Of a stretch of 33,084 bases of DNA, positions 8,235 through 16,158 are shown piece after piece. The notes beneath the pieces were generated by a model. It searched no databases. It saw only the letters and a program-made list of their open reading frames with translations, and had not been told where the DNA came from. The stretch comes from Thermoplasmata archaeon (GTDB lineage: Archaea; Thermoplasmatota; Thermoplasmata; Thermoplasmatales; Thermoplasmataceae). The position numbers were made by a program, and so were the translations under genes. Numbering within the stretch: position 1 is the stretch's first letter; each line of letters opens with the position of its first letter. The stretch covers positions 1 to 33,084 of the forward strand of contig JAKATN010000013.1 of assembly GCA_021818715.1 (NCBI GenBank), given 5' to 3'.

Positions 8235-9056
8235 ATGGACTGGGGAATGAGTAACAGAATGTCTCGAATGATTAAGCCGGCAACTGGCCGATCTGTAATG
8301 CTGGCCTGCGACCACGGTTACTTTATGGGGCCGACGCACAGGCTTGAGAATCCGCGCAAGACAATAGAGCCTCTGCTGCCCTATGCTGATACTCTGGCCG
8401 TTACCCGAGGGGTGCTCAGATCGTCCGTGGATCCGAAATGGGATACCCCAATCCTGCTCAGGGTCTCAGGTGGAGCAAGCATACTGAAGGATGACCTGAG
8501 CGACGAGGAGATTACGACCTCAATGAAAGATGCGGTAAGGCTGAATGTCTCTGCTGTTGCTCTTTCAGTGTTCGTTGGTACCCAGCATGAGAAGCAGTCC
8601 CTGGTCAACCTGTCAAGACTGGTTGACGAGGGTGAAGAATATGGAATGCCAGTAATGGCCATAACAGCTGTAGGGAAGGAACTGGAGAAAAGGGATGCAA
8701 AATATCTTGCCCTGGCATGCAGGGTGTCTGCGGAGATTGGAGTTCAGATTGTGAAGACCTACTACTGCGAGAACTTCAGCAAGGTTGTCAACGGCACACC
8801 CGTACCATTGGTTGTGGCAGGCGGACCAAAGCTGAATACAGTTGACGATGTTTTGAACCTTGTCTACAACGCCATTCAGGATGGTGCAGTGGGAGTTGAT
8901 ATGGGAAGGAACATCTGGCAGAACGACCACCCCGTTGCAATGATAAACGCAATCAGGTCAATCGTGCACGAAGATGCTACTGTTAAGGAAGCACTGCAGG
9001 TGTTTTCCGACAACATGATCACGGAACCTAAAAAGGTCGAGCCTCAAATCCACTGA
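8235..9056 (+). CDS. Class I (DeoC/FbaB superfamily) aldolase, closest in look to LsrF
   Basis: A 273-residue TIM-barrel aldolase. ACDHGYFMGPT (24-34), the TRGVLRSSV stretch, RVSGGASIL, VGTQHEKQSL, QIVKTYY with the probable Schiff-base Lys174, PVPLVVAGGPK and VGVDMGRNIWQNDHPVAM follow the E. coli LsrF sequence order closely. Relatives are LsrF (thiolase of the autoinducer-2 breakdown pathway), archaeal class I fructose-bisphosphate aldolase and ADH synthase (MJ0400 type). LsrF itself is unlikely as a function because no other lsr gene is near; a sugar-phosphate aldolase or acyltransferase role fits better. GGGGA (8224-8228) just before the ATG may act as a weak ribosome binding site. An aldolase-dehydrogenase fusion follows 139 bases downstream on the same strand, suggesting one sugar pathway. 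Confidence 0.8.
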   Translation: MDWGMSNRMSRMIKPATGRSVMLACDHGYFMGPTHRLENPRKTIEPLLPYADTLAVTRGVLRSSVDPKWDTPILLRVSGGASILKDDLSDEEITTSMKDAVRLNVSAVALSVFVGTQHEKQSLVNLSRLVDEGEEYGMPVMAITAVGKELEKRDAKYLALACRVSAEIGVQIVKTYYCENFSKVVNGTPVPLVVAGGPKLNTVDDVLNLVYNAIQDGAVGVDMGRNIWQNDHPVAMINAIRSIVHEDATVKEALQVFSDNMITEPKKVEPQIH

Positions 9057-9195
9057 TCTTTGGGATTAACACACGTACCATGAGGATAGCCCGTCGCCTA
9101 TCAATGGCAGGGCATCCCGATAATTTGTCTGCACACTACTGAAGCCACTTTTTACTGTATTTCTGTGAATTTGCGGAAAGGGAAATTATTACTTT

Positions 9196-11184
9196 ATGGG
9201 GCGCAATACCCCCCAGATGCAATCACTCTGGAAGAAACCGGATGAAGATGATGATGTAGGCGTAATGGTATATTCATCAAGACTGCTCGGTTCAGAAAGC
9301 GATCTTGTCCTTCACGGCGGAGGAAATACATCGGTAAAGACAGATGAAATTGATCACACCGGAAAGCGGATCAGCGTACTCCGGGTCAAGGGGAGCGGAT
9401 CCGATCTGTCTGCAATGAAGAGATCGGATTTTACCGGGCTGAGGCTAAATGATCTTCTGGCTGCGAAAGATCTGAGGGCCATGGACGATCTCCAGATGGA
9501 AAGTTACCTGAAAAAGAGCATGACTGATCCAGAAGAAGCCTCCCCGAGCGTGGAAACTTTTCTTCATGCATTCATACCCTTTAAATATGTCAATCACAGC
9601 CATGCAGATGCCATACTGTCCCTTACAAACACTGAACTGACTGATGCTGAACTCAAAAAAATACTGGGAAATGTGGTGGTGATTCCGTACATATCGCCTG
9701 GTTTCGCCCTTGGGAAAGCTATCGCTGACAGGGCAGATGAAATCAAAAGCTCGGATGGGGTGGTTCTCAGGAATCATGGCCTTGTTACCTTCTCCGACAG
9801 CGCAAGGGAATCCTACGAAAAGCACATCAGGATTGTGACCAGTGCCGAGAATCATTTAGACAGAACCATAATCGGCCCTGTTTTTACCAGGAAATTTGAT
9901 TCTACAGAAATTAACGAGGCAAAATTCCTGCCGAGGCTCAGGGGTATTTTGTCGCGGAACAGCAAAAAGATCCTGAAGATAAGAACCACTGGGCTGGCTG
10001 CCGAAATTGCTCTTTCAGCAGAAGGCGAGGAACTTTGTCGTCTCGGCCCTCCAACCTCAGACATGCTTATCCGGACTAAGCATGAATTCCTCTATGTGGA
10101 CAGGCCGGAAAATATCGAGGCTGACATTGAGCAATACATAAAGAATTATCAGGAGGATCACGTAAAATATGCTGGATCGTATCAGATGCATGATCCATAT
10201 CCGTGCGTTATACTTGTCAGGGGATACGGAATCATCACTCAATCCACCTCTGCACGTGAGTCAGAAATAATAATGGACATGGCTTTGCATTCCTTCACTA
10301 TAAACGGCAAGAGCCTGCATGTTGACAAACACGCCTCGATCTCCAAAGCTGAAGCTTACCATATGGAGTACTGGCCGCTGCAGGAAGCCAAGCTGAAAAG
10401 GAGGGGAAAAGAAAAGCTTGAGGGAACGGTATCCGTTGTCACTGGCGCAGCAAGCGGCATTGGACTGGAAGCTTTCAGGGAACTCGCCAGCAAAGGTTCG
10501 CAAGTTGTGGCAATTGATATAGATCCTGCCATCGGGAAGATATCAGAAGAAGTTTACAGGGAATCTGGCAGGCAGAATCTCCCTGCATGCATAGACCTTT
10601 CAGATGAGGACGCGATAGAAAGCACCTTTAAGCGAGCGATAAGGGAATTCGGCGGCATTGACTTTGTTTTCAATAATGCAGGGATCCTGAAGACTGCACC
10701 CCTTGACGAAATCACCACGTCAGAAATGGACAGAGTCTTTGCCGTCAATGGAAGGGGCACCTTCATCGTAACGAGGGAAGCGTTCCGCATCATGAAGGAA
10801 CAGGGGATTGGCGGCAATTTCGTGTTCAACATAACAAAGAACCTCACAAATCCAGGCGCAGAGATGGCCATGTACGGTTCTACGAAAGCGTTCGCAGCTC
10901 ACCTTTCGCACTACGTGGCGAAGGAAGGGGGAAAGCACCGGATACGTTCCAATATTATCAACCCGGACAAGGTGTTTCGCGGATCCAAAATCTGGGAGGG
11001 GGGCATACTCCAGTCACGGGCAAAAGCCAAGGGGCAGTCGATCGAAGAATACAAGACCCAGAATTTGCTGGGAATCGAGGTTCTCCCTTCGCACGTGGTT
11101 GGCGTAATGATGGCGCTTCTGGACGAAGAGAGCTTCGGGGCAACCACGGATGCAATGATCCCAGTTGATGGAGGGATAAGGTAA
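9196..11184 (+). CDS. Bifunctional class II aldolase / short-chain dehydrogenase (RhaD-RhaE-like)
   Basis: A 662-residue fusion. Residues about 15-395 are a class II aldolase/adducin domain: HGGGNTSVK (40-48) for phosphate binding, NHSHAD (133-138) with metal ligands His134 and His136, and LRNHGL with the third His. Residues about 408-662 are a short-chain dehydrogenase: VVTGAASGIG for NAD(P), FNNAG, and the catalytic Tyr-x-x-x-Lys in MYGSTK. Known proteins of this build split rhamnulose-1-phosphate (or fuculose-1-phosphate) into dihydroxyacetone phosphate and lactaldehyde and then oxidise the lactaldehyde. Substrate and product here are inferred from the family. No kinase or isomerase for rhamnose or fucose is in the window. 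The start ATG is preceded by an AT-rich stretch and no clear ribosome binding site. Confidence 0.85.
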   Translation: MGRNTPQMQSLWKKPDEDDDVGVMVYSSRLLGSESDLVLHGGGNTSVKTDEIDHTGKRISVLRVKGSGSDLSAMKRSDFTGLRLNDLLAAKDLRAMDDLQMESYLKKSMTDPEEASPSVETFLHAFIPFKYVNHSHADAILSLTNTELTDAELKKILGNVVVIPYISPGFALGKAIADRADEIKSSDGVVLRNHGLVTFSDSARESYEKHIRIVTSAENHLDRTIIGPVFTRKFDSTEINEAKFLPRLRGILSRNSKKILKIRTTGLAAEIALSAEGEELCRLGPPTSDMLIRTKHEFLYVDRPENIEADIEQYIKNYQEDHVKYAGSYQMHDPYPCVILVRGYGIITQSTSARESEIIMDMALHSFTINGKSLHVDKHASISKAEAYHMEYWPLQEAKLKRRGKEKLEGTVSVVTGAASGIGLEAFRELASKGSQVVAIDIDPAIGKISEEVYRESGRQNLPACIDLSDEDAIESTFKRAIREFGGIDFVFNNAGILKTAPLDEITTSEMDRVFAVNGRGTFIVTREAFRIMKEQGIGGNFVFNITKNLTNPGAEMAMYGSTKAFAAHLSHYVAKEGGKHRIRSNIINPDKVFRGSKIWEGGILQSRAKAKGQSIEEYKTQNLLGIEVLPSHVVGVMMALLDEESFGATTDAMIPVDGGIR

Positions 11185-11313
11185 ACACGCGGAGTTTGAC
11201 CCTGATCAATCCGTCATGACTGAAAACCAGGCTGCCGCATAAATAAATTGGGTTGCCGGAGCGAATTCGCCTGAAGTGTGCATTCCATTAGTATTGTTCC
11301 GGTATGCATTGCG

Positions 11314-11321
11314 GTTTTATC
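11314..11321 (+). promoter_or_regulatory. Probable TATA element of truA
   Basis: GTTTTATC centred about 25 bp before the GTG at 11342. It lies inside the longest open frame of truA and so argues for the shorter start. Confidence 0.4.
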
Positions 11322-11341
11322 GCCCTTCACTATCCTTAAGG

Positions 11342-12103
11342 GTGAATCTCCTCATCAAATTCGCATACGATGGCACGAAGTTCAGTGGCTACCAGAGGGG
11401 CAACGGCAGCAACAGTATTGAAGGGGCGATACTGTCTGTGCTCGAGGAAACCAGAATTGCCGGAGATATTAAATCTGCGGCCAGAACTGATAGAAACGTT
11501 TCTGCTCTTGGAAACGTGATAATGATCACTACCAATGAGAGACCTGACAAGGTGCTCGGGATCCTCAATTCAAAAATTTCGGAAATGGTGTTCCATTCCT
11601 ATGCCCTGGTCAATGAGACATTCAATCCAAGGCATTGCGTTCAGAAGAAATATTCCTATTTTGTAAGTGCTCCTCCTGAGAATTTTGAGAAGGAACTTCA
11701 GAAGTTCGCAGGAAGGCATGATTTCAGGCAGTTCTGCAGAAAGGATCAGAGAAATTCTATCCGCACGATAGACAGAATTGATTACACGGAAGAAAGCGGA
11801 GGGGCGAAGGTGGTTTTTTACGGCAAAAGCTTCGTTTGGCAGCAATTGAGATCGATTATCGGTTACGCACTTGCAAACCCCGACCCAGATACGGATCCTT
11901 TCAGTCTAAAACTTAAAAGGAGGATGGTGGCGCCTGCCGAGCCTCTTGTCTTGGAGGATATAGTTTACGAAGGCGTTAAATTCATGCCGCTGGTTTCAGC
12001 ATCAAAACAGGCTGCAATCCGCGAAAAGATGATTTCTTCGGTCCTTTGCGAGAGATTTTACGCAGAACTTTTCACAAGGGTGTATGATCTTGACGAAAGG
12101 TAA
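11342..12103 (+). CDS. truA: tRNA pseudouridine synthase A
   Basis: Converts uridines in the anticodon arm (positions 38-40) of tRNAs to pseudouridine. With the GTG start the protein has 253 residues and begins MNLLIKFAYDGTKFSGYQRG, the normal TruA N-terminus. SAARTDRNVSALGN carries the catalytic Asp50. FNPRHCVQKKYSYFV and GRHDFRQFCRK are family motifs, and KSFVWQQLRSIIGYAL is the C-terminal signature. The frame stays open up to an ATG at 11276, but the extra 22 residues have no counterpart in the family and contain the probable TATA element, so I prefer GTG 11342. The gene is on the plus strand and converges on leuS. Confidence 0.9.
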   Translation: MNLLIKFAYDGTKFSGYQRGNGSNSIEGAILSVLEETRIAGDIKSAARTDRNVSALGNVIMITTNERPDKVLGILNSKISEMVFHSYALVNETFNPRHCVQKKYSYFVSAPPENFEKELQKFAGRHDFRQFCRKDQRNSIRTIDRIDYTEESGGAKVVFYGKSFVWQQLRSIIGYALANPDPDTDPFSLKLKRRMVAPAEPLVLEDIVYEGVKFMPLVSASKQAAIREKMISSVLCERFYAELFTRVYDLDER

Positions 12104-12135
12104 GATTTATTTTCAGCAGGCATAGCAATCCCACG

Positions 12136-12264
12136 GTGGATTGTGAAAAAATAAACCCCCACATTGAACAGGCGAAGCCGTCGCGAAATCTGGTTTTCAC
12201 CGGGTACCAGCTTAACAGCATCAAAAAGATGAGGCAAGCCTGCGAAAAAGAGTCGGGATTTTAG
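12136..12264 (+). CDS. Possible leaderless small ORF, 42 residues
   Basis: The gap between truA and the convergent leuS holds a 42-codon frame starting with GTG. It begins MDCEKINPHIEQAKPSRN and ends with a charged, helix-like stretch (SIKKMRQACEKESGF). ATTTATTTT (12105-12113) is centred about 27 bp before the GTG, which matches the leaderless pattern of other genes here. No family is recognised. It has two Cys and could equally be chance: the frame also continues open upstream into truA in another phase. I list it because promoter spacing and protein-like composition agree. Confidence 0.3.
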   Translation: MDCEKINPHIEQAKPSRNLVFTGYQLNSIKKMRQACEKESGF

Positions 12265-12271
12265 GCCTTTG

Positions 12272-15019
12272 TTATTTCTCAGGCACAATGTTGATAAGAG
12301 GCCTGCCGGGCCAGGCGTTCTTCCCCTGAGTATTAATGGATGAAATCCCAATCCCTATGAACGTGCCGATGGATTCTGATATGTACGAGGAGAAGGCCTT
12401 GAGAGCGGAATATTCATCCAGGCCCTTTAGATCTATGTACCTCCTGGCCTTCTCAACCTGGGGGATGAGCCCTTTGTATTCCTGATCCAGCTCTGCAAGC
12501 CTCTTCTCCATGACTTTCTTCGCGATCCTGATCTGATCCTCCCCGGCCACCATGATTTCAACTTCTCCTGGTCTTATCTGCGTTGCAGCGATTATTTCCC
12601 TTATGTCCCCAATTACTTTATCAGCGAAGGCTTTCCATTCCACCACGCGCGAATCTGCATCCGTAATGGATGGCATCTCAAGTCTCTGACCGGATGAGAA
12701 ACCTCCGTATCCAAATTTACTCCAGTAGAATTCAGAGGCGTACGGAATTATTGCGGAAAGAGCGATCAGCCAATCCCTTACTATGAAGTATGCTCCACGA
12801 TCCTGGCTGACGCCCATCTTTTCTGCCTCTCTAAGATCATTGAGCACCTCGTAGAAGATCGATACCGTGGCATTTCTGATATCGTTTTTTTCCATGAAAT
12901 CCATGAACCTTGCCAGTCGTGCCCTGAAAGACGAAATTATCCAGGTTTCGCCTCCGGAGAGTTCCGGATAATCCCTCCCGGTGGAATCCAGGATCCTTCT
13001 GAATGTTGCATATTTTCCCTCAAACGTCTCGAGTTCGTCCTCAGACCACTCCAGTTCCGACGTGGGATCGGCTGCTGCAGCAATTGCAAGCCTGTAAACA
13101 TCTGCTGAATGCTGCCTTGCGGTGTTGTATAGAGATACTGCGTTTCCCTTGCTCTTGCCGATCTTTGCCCCGGTGGAGACAACCAGACCCAGTACCATCA
13201 GTGACCTTGGCCAGTATTTCTCGGGGAAAATTGCGCAATGGTGCATGATGAAAAATGCAAGATGGTTGGAGAAATGCGGGGTGGCAGTGACCCTGAGGTC
13301 CACCGGATACCAGTATTGCTTGTTCTTCCTTGCGCGGGATGCAAGTTTCTGGACCTTTTCCCCATACTTTTCCCTGAGGTCTATCTCGCTGTCCAGCATT
13401 ATGTAATCCAGGACTTCCGGATCCACCTTGCCTGCCTCCTCCCTAATTTCCCTCAATTCATTGATGACTGTATAGAGAACGGTGTATATTGTGGAGTCTG
13501 AAAGGGATTCTATCAGCCACTCCCTGTCGAATGGCAATCTCGTTCCAAGCCCCCTCCTCCTTGCGCATGGGCGTTCCCTGAGCCAGTCTATGGTGTCATG
13601 CATATTCTTCTTCAATGCGGGTGGATAGAATTCTATTGAGTCCACCAGTCTGTGGCCTGTATCCTTCCACCATTTTGAGGAGTAGTCTATAAACCACTGT
13701 CCAGGAAGCACGGCAACCACCACTCTGGATTCGCTCCTTGTCACAGCTCTCCTACTAGTCTCGTAGATTTTGATCGAATCTCTGTTATGGTTCAGCTCAG
13801 ATGTGATGGCTTCCCTGGCTTCCCTTACTGTCATACCCGAGAATTTGCTGTTTTCAGTGTTCATTCGCCCGAAATAATACTCTTCCCTGTACAGAATTCT
13901 GGTAGCTTCATCAAGTTCTTTTTCCTGCTTGACTGAATTGATCCCGTATTCAGAGGCTATCCTTTCAACCGTAGCCTTGCTGTCAGGGGGCATGTCTATA
14001 ACCTTTATAGGGATAATTCCGGGGTTTCCTCTGGCAGCAACGTAGTCAGTAATCGCATGACCCGGTACAGAAAACACTATACCTGTGCCAATTTCGGGGT
14101 CCACTATTTCTGACCTGATTGCCTTTACCCTGCGACCCACCATGGGCGCCTCGAACAGCTGGGAACAGATATCTTCAGCTGGCACCTCTGCCATTGAATT
14201 TATCCCTTTGAGCTGCAGCGCCAGCTTATCAAAGGCGGCGGAAGATACAACAAATTTTTCCGAGCCATACCTGAACTCCAGATACTTCGCCGTCGGGGAG
14301 ATCCAGAGATTGGTAACGCCATAGAGTGTCTCAGGCCTGACAGTTGCCGCTATCAGAGAGTACTCCTTTCCCCTGAAGATGAGACCGGTATATTCATCGA
14401 TGGTAACCTTGTCAGTATCGCCGTCCTTGATGTCGTCCTCGCCAACCGCGTTTCCGTCCTCAATCGAATACAGTATGGGATAATCCTTCTGGACTATCAC
14501 CCCCTTATCCATCAGCTTGCGGAACTGCCATTCCACGAAATCCTGATAGACCAGTTCCCCGCTTGCAAAGCTCCTGGTCCAGTCTATTGAATACCCCATT
14601 CTCATGAAATCCCTGCTGATCTTGTTTGCAAAATAATCGGCTATCTTTTGTGGATCCTCGAATTCCTTCAGCTTTCTCTCTATTTCTTCGCTGTCCCTGA
14701 TGTATGTGCTCAGATAATCCCTATATGTTTTCATTATTGCGGGTTCGCGGGATTTGATCCTTCTGGAATAGGCTATCAAAGGGGTTCCGCTCTGGTGGAA
14801 GGCCATGGGATAAAGGACATTGTATCCTGTTATCCTGCGGTACCGGGCAATTATGTCAGTTACCGTGTATGTCTTTCCGTGACCCACATGCAGGGAACCG
14901 TTCACGTATGGATACGGTACGGTGATGAGGAATTTTTTTGGCTTGCCTTTTGTTGATGGTTCAAATATCTTAGCCTCAGCCCACTTCTCTGTTATTTCCT
15001 CTTCTATTCTATTTTCCAT
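12272..15019 (-). CDS. leuS: Leucyl-tRNA synthetase
   Basis: Charges tRNA-Leu with leucine. The 915 residues fit archaeal/eukaryote-like LeuRS: class I motif VNGSLHVGHGKT (HIGH as HVGH, residues 44-47), the catalytic fold interrupted by the CP1 editing domain (TVRPETLYGVTNLWISP onward, the Thr-rich editing motif), KIGKSKGNAVSL as the KMSKS loop, then the anticodon-binding domain and an archaeal C-terminal extension. ATG is the start. It follows pdaD on the same strand with six bases between stop and start, so the two are almost certainly one transcript. Confidence 0.96.
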   Translation of the reverse strand: MENRIEEEITEKWAEAKIFEPSTKGKPKKFLITVPYPYVNGSLHVGHGKTYTVTDIIARYRRITGYNVLYPMAFHQSGTPLIAYSRRIKSREPAIMKTYRDYLSTYIRDSEEIERKLKEFEDPQKIADYFANKISRDFMRMGYSIDWTRSFASGELVYQDFVEWQFRKLMDKGVIVQKDYPILYSIEDGNAVGEDDIKDGDTDKVTIDEYTGLIFRGKEYSLIAATVRPETLYGVTNLWISPTAKYLEFRYGSEKFVVSSAAFDKLALQLKGINSMAEVPAEDICSQLFEAPMVGRRVKAIRSEIVDPEIGTGIVFSVPGHAITDYVAARGNPGIIPIKVIDMPPDSKATVERIASEYGINSVKQEKELDEATRILYREEYYFGRMNTENSKFSGMTVREAREAITSELNHNRDSIKIYETSRRAVTRSESRVVVAVLPGQWFIDYSSKWWKDTGHRLVDSIEFYPPALKKNMHDTIDWLRERPCARRRGLGTRLPFDREWLIESLSDSTIYTVLYTVINELREIREEAGKVDPEVLDYIMLDSEIDLREKYGEKVQKLASRARKNKQYWYPVDLRVTATPHFSNHLAFFIMHHCAIFPEKYWPRSLMVLGLVVSTGAKIGKSKGNAVSLYNTARQHSADVYRLAIAAAADPTSELEWSEDELETFEGKYATFRRILDSTGRDYPELSGGETWIISSFRARLARFMDFMEKNDIRNATVSIFYEVLNDLREAEKMGVSQDRGAYFIVRDWLIALSAIIPYASEFYWSKFGYGGFSSGQRLEMPSITDADSRVVEWKAFADKVIGDIREIIAATQIRPGEVEIMVAGEDQIRIAKKVMEKRLAELDQEYKGLIPQVEKARRYIDLKGLDEYSALKAFSSYISESIGTFIGIGISSINTQGKNAWPGRPLINIVPEK

Positions 15020-15025
15020 AAGTAT

Positions 15026-15574
15026 TCATTGAACGATCAGGACTGCAGCAGCTATGGTTGTTGTCCATTCACCGGCTTTCAGCACTACTCCAGTGGCACA
15101 TATGTTCTTTGTCGTGAGAATCTTATCGCTCAGCACGTACTCGTTTCTTTCCTCGTCCCATTTGAGCTCCTCCTGCAGGCCCATTGTGCTCGCGAGCATT
15201 TCTGCTGCAAGCTTCTCCGCAAAGAAACCCGCAACTTTTTCAGTCTGGCCAAAGCTGTGATGTTCGCTCAGGTAACCCCACCTGTTCCTGTCCTTTGGGA
15301 TGGCATATCCGATGGCGGATGAGACCATCCGGTTCAGCTCATCCGATGAATTCCGTGCCAGAACCGTGAATATTATCTGCCCGTCCCCGAGGCTTTTCAG
15401 ACCTTCCTGTACGGATGTGACCTCGCAGTTCGGGGGGAATATTGAGCTGATGCTGACCAGGTTATACTGGGCAATGTGGGCATCCCTGAGCGCGTTCTCA
15501 AAAGACGTTAACTGTGATTCTCCCCTTCCAACACCGCGCGTGAAGAATATCCTGCTGGGAACCATCGATGGCAT
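15026..15574 (-). CDS. pdaD: Pyruvoyl-dependent arginine decarboxylase
   Basis: Makes agmatine from arginine, the first step of archaeal polyamine synthesis. The 182-residue proenzyme has the family start [15 protein letters not shown] and the self-cleavage site in [12 protein letters not shown]: the cut between Ser43 and Ser44 turns Ser44 into the pyruvoyl group. [21 protein letters not shown] is the conserved segment of the alpha chain. AAATTTATTATTT (about 15595-15607, minus) lies about 27 bp before the ATG at 15574, pointing to a leaderless start; an in-frame ATG three codons later is the alternative. Archease lies 44 bases upstream and leuS six bases downstream. Confidence 0.93.
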   Translation of the reverse strand: MPSMVPSRIFFTRGVGRGESQLTSFENALRDAHIAQYNLVSISSIFPPNCEVTSVQEGLKSLGDGQIIFTVLARNSSDELNRMVSSAIGYAIPKDRNRWGYLSEHHSFGQTEKVAGFFAEKLAAEMLASTMGLQEELKWDEERNEYVLSDKILTTKNICATGVVLKAGEWTTTIAAAVLIVQ

Positions 15575-15618
15575 TATCGGGTGAATGTGTTGTGAAATAA
15601 TAAATTTCCTGACTCTGC

Positions 15619-16044
15619 TTAAAGATCCACCGTTATTCTGATTGAATATGGATTCTCGGAATAATTCAGGTCATGATAGGTGACTGCCTTGATTACCTCC
15701 CCTTTAATACTTACTGGCCTAATACTGCGACCGAATAATTCCAGCGAAATCGTGTTACCTTTCACCGAGACATTCCTGGTATCAACAGCCGCTATGGAAT
15801 CAATCTCAAGTATCACGAGTATCCTGTTAAGGACGCTGATAATATTCTCTTCAAATTTCTGACCATTTACGGTGATCTTTTCAAGGAACCTGATTTTACC
15901 ACTCCGCCTGATCCCCATCAAACACATCAATGCGATGACGGAGTTTTTCAAAAGGTCCTCCCGGGTATCTGCTGTTACAAGAAATGCGGCGTCCCCAGTA
16001 TGATCAAGCAACTTAATGCGACTTCCGCAGTCTTTTCCCTTCAT
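15619..16044 (-). CDS. Archease, cofactor of the RtcB RNA ligase
   Basis: A 141-residue archease. [24 protein letters not shown] is the family N-terminus with metal ligand residues His15 and Asp18. The C-terminal [13 protein letters not shown] and the final RITVDL with a metal-binding Asp are also typical. Archease activates the GTP-dependent RNA ligase RtcB, which seals tRNA exons after intron removal; no rtcB is in this window. The upstream gap of 114 bases contains a T-run ending the previous gene and a TATA-like CATATATTTTC (about 16084-16094, minus), so archease probably starts the transcript continuing into pdaD and leuS. Confidence 0.9.
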   Translation of the reverse strand: MKGKDCGSRIKLLDHTGDAAFLVTADTREDLLKNSVIALMCLMGIRRSGKIRFLEKITVNGQKFEENIISVLNRILVILEIDSIAAVDTRNVSVKGNTISLELFGRSIRPVSIKGEVIKAVTYHDLNYSENPYSIRITVDL

Positions 16045-16148
16045 GATCTGTAACGTAATAGGTGCCCAGACAATAAGGACTTTGAAAATATATGGCGATA
16101 AAGGCCGAATTGAAAGAGATTAATTAATAAATGGCATAAAAGATGGGT

Positions 16149-16155
16149 AAAAAAA
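16149..16155 (-). terminator. T-run terminator directly after the Tes-type gene
   Basis: On the minus strand the stop TAA (16161-16159) is followed by CCC and seven T residues. Short T-tracts like this end archaeal transcripts. No hairpin is seen. Confidence 0.45.
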
Positions 16156-16158
16156 GGG

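Noticed and set aside
8235-9056. Autoinducer-2 (lsr) quorum system
   Set aside because: The aldolase resembles LsrF, but no LsrK kinase, LsrG, LsrR or transporter is near, so a quorum-related role is not supported.
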